NCBI GenBank assembly: GCA_026418875.1
Contig: JAOAAM010000051.1
Span: 1 to 9,511, forward strand
DNA from: Gemmataceae bacterium
Lineage (GTDB): Bacteria; Planctomycetota; Planctomycetia; Gemmatales; Gemmataceae
DNA: 9,511 bases
Reading direction: 5' to 3'
Part shown: in pieces, positions 5,971 through 9,511 of the stretch
Layout of the letters: each line of letters begins with the position of its first letter
Numbering within the stretch: position 1 is the stretch's first letter
Notes under the pieces: model-generated
What the model was told of the DNA's origin: nothing
What the model saw: only the letters and a program-made list of their open reading frames with translations
Databases searched by the model: none
Translations under genes and position numbers: made by a program

Positions 5971-7211
5971 CGACGAGGTGCCTCGCGAGGACTTGGAGCC
6001 GGCATCCCTTCATTCACGAGAGGATCGCCGACGGCGAAATGGCCTTCCATCCACAATTGCCCGAGCAACGCGCCATTCTCAACAAACTCGGTCACACCCT
6101 CAATGTCCGAGACTCGCTTCGTCTGCGTGTACCCCTGCTCGTCACGCCAGAGGATCCGCACCTCGTCTGGTCGAAGTGCATTCAAGAAAAACGGCGAATG
6201 TGTCGTGACCAGCAATTGTGTGTGTTCGGTCGCATTGCGGCACTCTTCGGCCAACTCCGGCAACAATCGCGGGTGGAGAAAATTCTCCGGCTCCTCGATG
6301 CCAATAAACGGCGGTGGCGTGGGGTCGTACAGAAGCACCAGATATGCCAGAATCTTCAGCGTGCCGTCCGACGCAAATCGAGCCAGCACGGGATGGGCGA
6401 ACGGCGCATCTTTAATTTGGAGGAGCAACCTCCCATCCGGCATTGTCTCGGCGAGAACCTTTTCGATCCGTGGCACTCGCTGACGCAGCACTTGAAAAAT
6501 CTTTTCCAGGCGATCGGGATGCTGCTCCGCGAGATATTGGATCACGTTCGCCAAGTTGTCCCCGGTGCGTGACAACCGCTCCTGAGGACCCGCCTCGGGT
6601 TGTCCGCGAGCATTCTCGGCAGACAGATAGGAGACGTACCAGCCGGTGATGAAATCACGCAACGCCACGACCCGTGGATGCTCCTCGAACTGACCCAAGG
6701 CGTTGACCGCGAGCAGGTCGGCACTTTTGAGGGGGATTTCCACCCGCTGGTCCTCTTCGTCGGGCAATTCACCGCTCACCGCTCGACCTTTCCCTTCGCG
6801 ATATTCGAGAAAGCGGAACGGCTTGCCGTGCGCGCCTCGCCGCCACTGGAGCCATTCCTCGACGACGACGGGACTCCCCCCCTTCTCGTCCACGCTCAGG
6901 TGATAGGTAATGATCGGGTACTTCGACTCCTTGTATTTGATCTCGATGGTGATCGGACCTTGCGAGTTTCGAGTTCTCAGTTCTTTGGCCCGGCCCCGCT
7001 TGTCCCAAGCTCGTCGCAAACCCATCTCGAAACATTCGGCCAGGAACGCAAAGACATCAAAAACGGTCGATTTGCCGCTCCCGTTCGCGCCGAGCAGCAC
7101 GGTGAGGGGCTTGAGGTTCTGAAATTCGACCTCGTGCAGCACCCGAAAATTTTTCACTTTCAGGTATTGGATCCGTGGAGGCACCAAATTCAGATTCGTC
7201 GAGTCATCCAC
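5967..7211 (-). CDS. AAA family ATPase (ABC/SMC-type, AAA_21-like), partner of DUF4276
   Basis: This 414-residue protein is a soluble ABC-type ATPase. From the chosen start it shows an N-terminal strand and K-N-F-R-V-L, the Walker [10 protein letters not shown] (41-49), a signature-like F-A-S-D-G-T-L-K (279-286), the Walker B and D-loop [13 protein letters not shown] (302-314) with the catalytic Glu, and the switch His in L-V-T-T-H-S (334-339). The middle region (about 90-260) is the divergent insert usual for OLD-like and RloA/AriA-like ATPases. The GTG at 7211 is chosen because GGGGAGG lies five bases upstream; an in-frame TTG at 7298 would add 29 residues of unlikely sequence. Its stop overlaps the DUF4276 start by ATGA. 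An imperfect palindrome upstream (7269-7286) may be an operator. The protein could be a sensor in an antiphage pair, or have a DNA-repair or plasmid-control role. Confidence 0.88.
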   Translation of the reverse strand: MDDSTNLNLVPPRIQYLKVKNFRVLHEVEFQNLKPLTVLLGANGSGKSTVFDVFAFLAECFEMGLRRAWDKRGRAKELRTRNSQGPITIEIKYKESKYPIITYHLSVDEKGGSPVVVEEWLQWRRGAHGKPFRFLEYREGKGRAVSGELPDEEDQRVEIPLKSADLLAVNALGQFEEHPRVVALRDFITGWYVSYLSAENARGQPEAGPQERLSRTGDNLANVIQYLAEQHPDRLEKIFQVLRQRVPRIEKVLAETMPDGRLLLQIKDAPFAHPVLARFASDGTLKILAYLVLLYDPTPPPFIGIEEPENFLHPRLLPELAEECRNATEHTQLLVTTHSPFFLNALRPDEVRILWRDEQGYTQTKRVSDIEGVTEFVENGALLGQLWMEGHFAVGDPLVNEGMPAPSPREAPRR

Positions 7212-7268
7212 CTTCGCCTCCCCGATGCCCCTTCCGCCGGTTAAACGTCGTTCGGGATCTCGATTCGC

Positions 7269-7286
7269 GACTCCATCGATGGAATC
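7269..7286. promoter_or_regulatory. Operator-like palindrome upstream of the ATPase-DUF4276 operon
   Basis: GACTCCATCGATGGAATC is an 18-base palindrome with one mismatched pair, centred on ATCGAT. It lies 58-75 bases upstream of the ATPase GTG, in the 128-base gap after the DUF3500 gene. Such sites often bind dimeric repressors, but no repressor gene is next to it. Confidence 0.3.
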
Positions 7287-7339
7287 CAATTCACACAAAG
7301 TCTGAGACCGGCCGCCATCGACTCGCGCCAGAGTCGGGG

Positions 7340-8383
7340 TTACCCCCCGCTGAGGCGGTTCAGGCCGAAGTCGCGTGGCAGTTCACGATAGATCGAGTGA
7401 ATGTGGTTCGCCGGGTTGCCGTGTACGTCGGTTTGTGTGTTCAGAAATTGGATGATGAAATTCGGCCCCTGCACCCGGTAGGTCCGCGACTGACCCGTCT
7501 TCGTCCCACCGGAAAACGCAAAGTGAACCCGCTCGAATCCGCCCGCGACGACCGCTTGCCACTGCGACTCGGCGATCGGCGCAGCCAGGCGAGCGAGGTA
7601 GTTGCGGATGAGCTTCTCCAAAAGGGCCTTCTGTGGTTCGGTCATCGCCGATGCCGCCAATCCCACCGGTGCGCCGACCTTCTCCTCGGCGACAAATTGC
7701 GTCGGCTCGGGGAAGTGTTTCGGCTGGTGCGCGACTTGCCTTTGCTCGTCGCTCAGCGACTCGAACAAGGCCAACGCCGGGTCCTCGCTGTCGGCCAAGG
7801 TGCGGTAGCCCGATTTCGGCCCGAGCTTGATCTCCGCCGGATTCGCCCCGAAAAACGCCGGCGTCGCCGAGACGATCGCGCCATCCTTCAGCGTCAGGTT
7901 CAAGGACAAGTGATGCCCGTCGATCCGCCAGCCCCAGGCATCTTTCGCCCCGGGTTTCCCGAAGATGGAGACAAAGTACCACCCCGGGTTCCGCGTGAAG
8001 CGTTTCGGCTTCTCGAATTCATCGAGCATCGCCTCCAATTCAATCACCATTTGCACCTGTTTGAAGCCGCTGTCGCTGACGGCGGTTCGCACCAGATCCA
8101 TCGCCGCTTCACGCTGTGCCTCGGTCATGTCGCTCAGCGGCACTCCCTTGCGGGTCGGGCGATGCTCGGCATCCTCGAGCGGCACGAATGCAAAGCGGAA
8201 ACGCTCCGGGTCGTCGAAGGGAAAACACGCCTTGGCCCGTTGCTCTTCCGTCAGTGTTTCGAGGAACCGCTGCGCGCAATCCGCCATGCGTTGGCCGAGT
8301 TGGGCCGGCTCCCGTGCCAGCCCCCCAGGCAGCCCCAGCAACACGCAGACCAGGCTGACAGCCAACTTACGCGACAGGAACAT
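7340..8383 (-). CDS. DUF3500 domain-containing secreted protein
   Basis: This 347-residue protein has a clear signal peptide (basic M-F-L-S-R-K, then a hydrophobic [12 protein letters not shown], cut near residue 23). The rest fits DUF3500: F-L-x-x-L-T-x-E-Q-R near residues 41-48, [15 protein letters not shown] near 54-68, a G-V-P-L-S-D-M segment, the central [13 protein letters not shown] (about 150-162), the strand T-P-A-F-F-G-A-N-P, and near the C-terminus [19 protein letters not shown] and H-I-H-S-I-Y-R. No catalytic function is established for the family; the several conserved His residues could bind metal (inference). The ATG at 8383 has GGAGA upstream. It lies downstream of greA and upstream of the ATPase operon, with gaps of 179 and 128 bases, so it is probably its own unit. 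Confidence 0.9.
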   Translation of the reverse strand: MFLSRKLAVSLVCVLLGLPGGLAREPAQLGQRMADCAQRFLETLTEEQRAKACFPFDDPERFRFAFVPLEDAEHRPTRKGVPLSDMTEAQREAAMDLVRTAVSDSGFKQVQMVIELEAMLDEFEKPKRFTRNPGWYFVSIFGKPGAKDAWGWRIDGHHLSLNLTLKDGAIVSATPAFFGANPAEIKLGPKSGYRTLADSEDPALALFESLSDEQRQVAHQPKHFPEPTQFVAEEKVGAPVGLAASAMTEPQKALLEKLIRNYLARLAAPIAESQWQAVVAGGFERVHFAFSGGTKTGQSRTYRVQGPNFIIQFLNTQTDVHGNPANHIHSIYRELPRDFGLNRLSGG

Positions 8384-8423
8384 GGCGGGCTTCTCCGATG
8401 CGGGAAAATGGGGCAGGAACGTG

Positions 8424-8449
8424 CCACGGCGGGATCGAACCCCCCGTGG
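8424..8449 (-). repeat. Hairpin resembling a tRNA T-arm, possible tRNA relic
   Basis: CCACGG (8424-8429) pairs with CCGTGG (8444-8449), and an inner GGG pairs with CCC across one bulged base, around a heptaloop that reads GTTCGAT on the minus strand. A second hairpin, GCCGC / GCGGC (8455-8472), lies just upstream on that strand. No matching acceptor stem or D-arm is present, so this is not called a tRNA gene. It sits between greA and DUF3500 and could also act as a terminator for greA, though no T run follows closely. Confidence 0.35.
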
Positions 8450-8562
8450 TCCATGCCGCTAGTGTATGCGGCCCGGCGATGGGGCGTGAAGGTCGGGCAG
8501 CTTGGTCCGGGCCGTCACCGTAAACTCGCCACGGGCGACACGACCCGGGGGGGCCAACCGGA

Positions 8563-9045
8563 TCATGAAACGAAACTGATGTCCAAAATCTCGAACCGAA
8601 TCACCCCGCGAGGGACTTGGATCTCGACGGTCTCGCCTTTTTTCCGGCCGAGCAACCCTTGGCCGATGGGACTGGTGGTGAGGATTTTTCCCTCGTCGAG
8701 ATTCTCCGAACCGGGACCGACCAGTTCGTACACCTCTTCCTCGTCCAGATCCAGATCCCGGACGCGGACCCGGCTACCGAAAACGACCGTATCCTTGGGC
8801 AGACTCGACGGATCGACGATGTAAGCACGCGCTAATTCGTCTTCCAGGTTGCGGATTCGAGCTTGGAGGATTCCTTGGTCTTCCCGGGCGGCGTGGTACT
8901 CGGCATTCTCGCTCAGGTCGCCCAACTCCCGGGCCGCGGCTACACGCTTCGTGATCTCCACCATGTCGTGTGTTTTCATGCGTTCCAGCTCGGCCTTCTT
9001 CTTCTCGAAGCCTTCCCGCGTCATCGGAATCCGGTCGCTGCTCAT
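8563..9045 (-). CDS. greA: Transcription elongation factor GreA
   Basis: This 160-residue protein has the normal GreA length and both domains: an N-terminal antiparallel coiled coil (about 8-76) and a C-terminal FKBP-like domain (about 82-158). The coiled-coil tip reads R-E-L-G-D-L-S-E-N-A-E-Y, including the Asp and Glu that hold Mg2+ in the RNA polymerase active centre. GreA enters the secondary channel of RNA polymerase and stimulates cleavage of backtracked transcripts. The C-terminal domain has S-P-I-G-Q-G-L-L-G-R-K-K-G-E-T-V-E-I-Q-V-P-R-G, a strongly conserved stretch. The ATG at 9045 is preceded by GAGGAG at good spacing. A candidate promoter is at 9164-9191. No odd features; a housekeeping gene. 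Confidence 0.97.
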   Translation of the reverse strand: MSSDRIPMTREGFEKKKAELERMKTHDMVEITKRVAAARELGDLSENAEYHAAREDQGILQARIRNLEDELARAYIVDPSSLPKDTVVFGSRVRVRDLDLDEEEVYELVGPGSENLDEGKILTTSPIGQGLLGRKKGETVEIQVPRGVIRFEILDISFVS

Positions 9046-9163
9046 ACTCGCGACTCCTCAGATCGTCACTCCACCGCCATTGCCGACACTCAAAAAACGA
9101 GAAGCGGACAGGAAACTTGCGTTTCCTCCGCTTCCCCCGCGGGCCGTGGCCCTCAGCAGCATT

Positions 9164-9191
9164 ATTGTAGTTGCTGCCATCCCAGATGCAA
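9164..9191 (-). promoter_or_regulatory. Candidate sigma-70-type promoter of greA
   Basis: On the minus strand TTGCAT (9191-9186) and TACAAT (9169-9164) are separated by 16 bases. The -10 box matches five of six consensus bases. It lies about 120 bases upstream of the greA ATG, just inside the boundary set by the REP pair. The leader between it and greA is otherwise featureless. Confidence 0.35.
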
Positions 9192-9204
9192 TCGAAACCC
9201 GCAT

Positions 9205-9233
9205 CTCCGAGCGGCGGGCGTCAGCCCGCCGTG
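9205..9233 (+). repeat. REP-like palindrome, copy 5 (GTCA loop)
   Basis: It is identical over 29 bases to copy 4 and to the reverse complement of copy 3, about 7 kb away. It is followed by the spacer TCTTGATGTGCGT (9235-9247), also found after copy 1. It lies in the gap between the membrane-protein gene end and the greA promoter region. Confidence 0.9.
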
Positions 9234-9257
9234 TTCTTGATGTGCGTGCCTCCCCGG

Positions 9258-9280
9258 AGCCGACGACGCTAGTCGTCGGG
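9258..9280 (+). repeat. Second-type REP hairpin (GCTA loop)
   Basis: CCGACGAC (9260-9267) and GTCGTCGG (9272-9279) form a perfect 8-bp stem closed by a GCTA tetraloop. As in the main REP type, the stem is preceded by CTCCCC and an overlapping GAGC. The sequence of the stem is different, so this is a separate class paired with copy 5. Confidence 0.75.
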
Positions 9281-9293
9281 TCATGTGACCCTT

Positions 9294-9492
9294 TCACTCC
9301 GGAATCGTCACCGCCTCCCGGCCCGCACGAGTCGCCAACGCCGGCATCCAGCCGGGCGAAGTGGGGGTATAGCCCAGGCAGCCGCAGCGGGTCACGCCTT
9401 GTGTTAGCAAGAGAATGTTGACAGCCGAGAACGCGGAGAACAGACCCGCCGCGGCCAGCCAGGCCACCGCCGGGAATCGCCCTGATATTAAC
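9294..9492 (-). CDS. C-terminal fragment of a membrane protein resembling MauE/DoxX
   Basis: About 65 codons remain before the stop at 9294-9296; the N-terminal part lies beyond the contig end. The fragment shows a hydrophobic segment (F-P-A-V-A-W-L-A-A-A-G-L-F-S-A-F and V-N-I-L-L-L) followed by C-G-C-L-G and a short polar tail. The combination of a late transmembrane helix and C-G-C-x-G is typical of MauE/DoxX-like redox-associated membrane proteins, but so short a piece does not prove it. Any frame continuing to base 9509 begins with adapter-coded residues (M-C-I-R-D-R) that are not real protein. The stop lies 13 bases from the REP pair. Confidence 0.5.
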
Positions 9493-9511
9493 CTGTCTCT
9501 TATACACATCT
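9493..9511. other. Nextera transposon mosaic-end adapter, sequencing artefact
   Basis: The last 19 bases are CTGTCTCTTATACACATCT, exactly the reverse complement of the Tn5 mosaic end used in Nextera libraries. Read in reverse it codes the well-known artefact peptides M-C-I-R-D-R and M-Y-K-R-Q. It marks an untrimmed contig end and should be removed. Confidence 0.98.

Noticed and set aside
8421..8475. A tRNA gene on the minus strand
   Set aside because: Only a T-arm-like and an anticodon-arm-like hairpin are visible. The T-stem has a mismatch in standard register, and there is no acceptor or D-arm pairing.
7175..8824. A 549-codon open frame on the + strand
   Set aside because: It lies antisense to DUF3500 and greA, both of which have clear family motifs, signal peptide or ribosome binding sites. 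The + product is Arg-rich and lacks any motif; it is a GC-rich shadow.

Overview
The window looks like a piece of a GC-rich planctomycete genome, most likely Gemmatales/Gemmataceae. This is inferred from several traits together: a TPR tail typical of planctomycete Ser/Thr kinases, a family of short extragenic palindromes with a cognate RAYT-type transposase, low-complexity secreted proteins and lipoproteins, and a DUF3500 protein. It is the end of an assembled contig. The last 19 bases are the Nextera transposon mosaic-end adapter and are not genomic.

Left part (1-2974, genes on +). First comes the C-terminal part of a TPR protein, cut off at the left edge. It is followed by an island of REP-like hairpins (two direct copies and one inverted). 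A RAYT/Y1-type transposase gene comes next, bracketed by perfectly identical 29-bp inverted REPs. Its HUH motif reads Q-F-H instead of H-U-H. A small lipoprotein of unknown function follows.

Middle part (3041-5200, minus strand). A well-matched cyclic-di-GMP-I (GEMM-I) riboswitch sits in the leader of a secreted, internally repeated protein of unknown function. A terminator-like hairpin lies between the aptamer and the start codon. The next gene downstream is yjbQ (UPF0047), linked by a 118-nt gap that holds two overlapping short frames.

Right part (5341-9511, minus strand). An ABC-type AAA ATPase and a DUF4276 TOPRIM-like protein overlap by ATGA. This is a putative ATPase-nuclease defence pair of the OLD/Gabija/PARIS style. 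Upstream lie a DUF3500 secreted protein, greA with a plausible promoter, another REP pair of two sequence types joined by a conserved spacer, and the C-terminal end of a membrane protein resembling MauE/DoxX that runs into the adapter.

The most notable items are the riboswitch controlling an uncharacterised secreted protein, the REP/RAYT unit with its altered catalytic motif, and the ATPase-DUF4276 operon. All functional statements rest on reading motifs by eye; no search or folding program was run.
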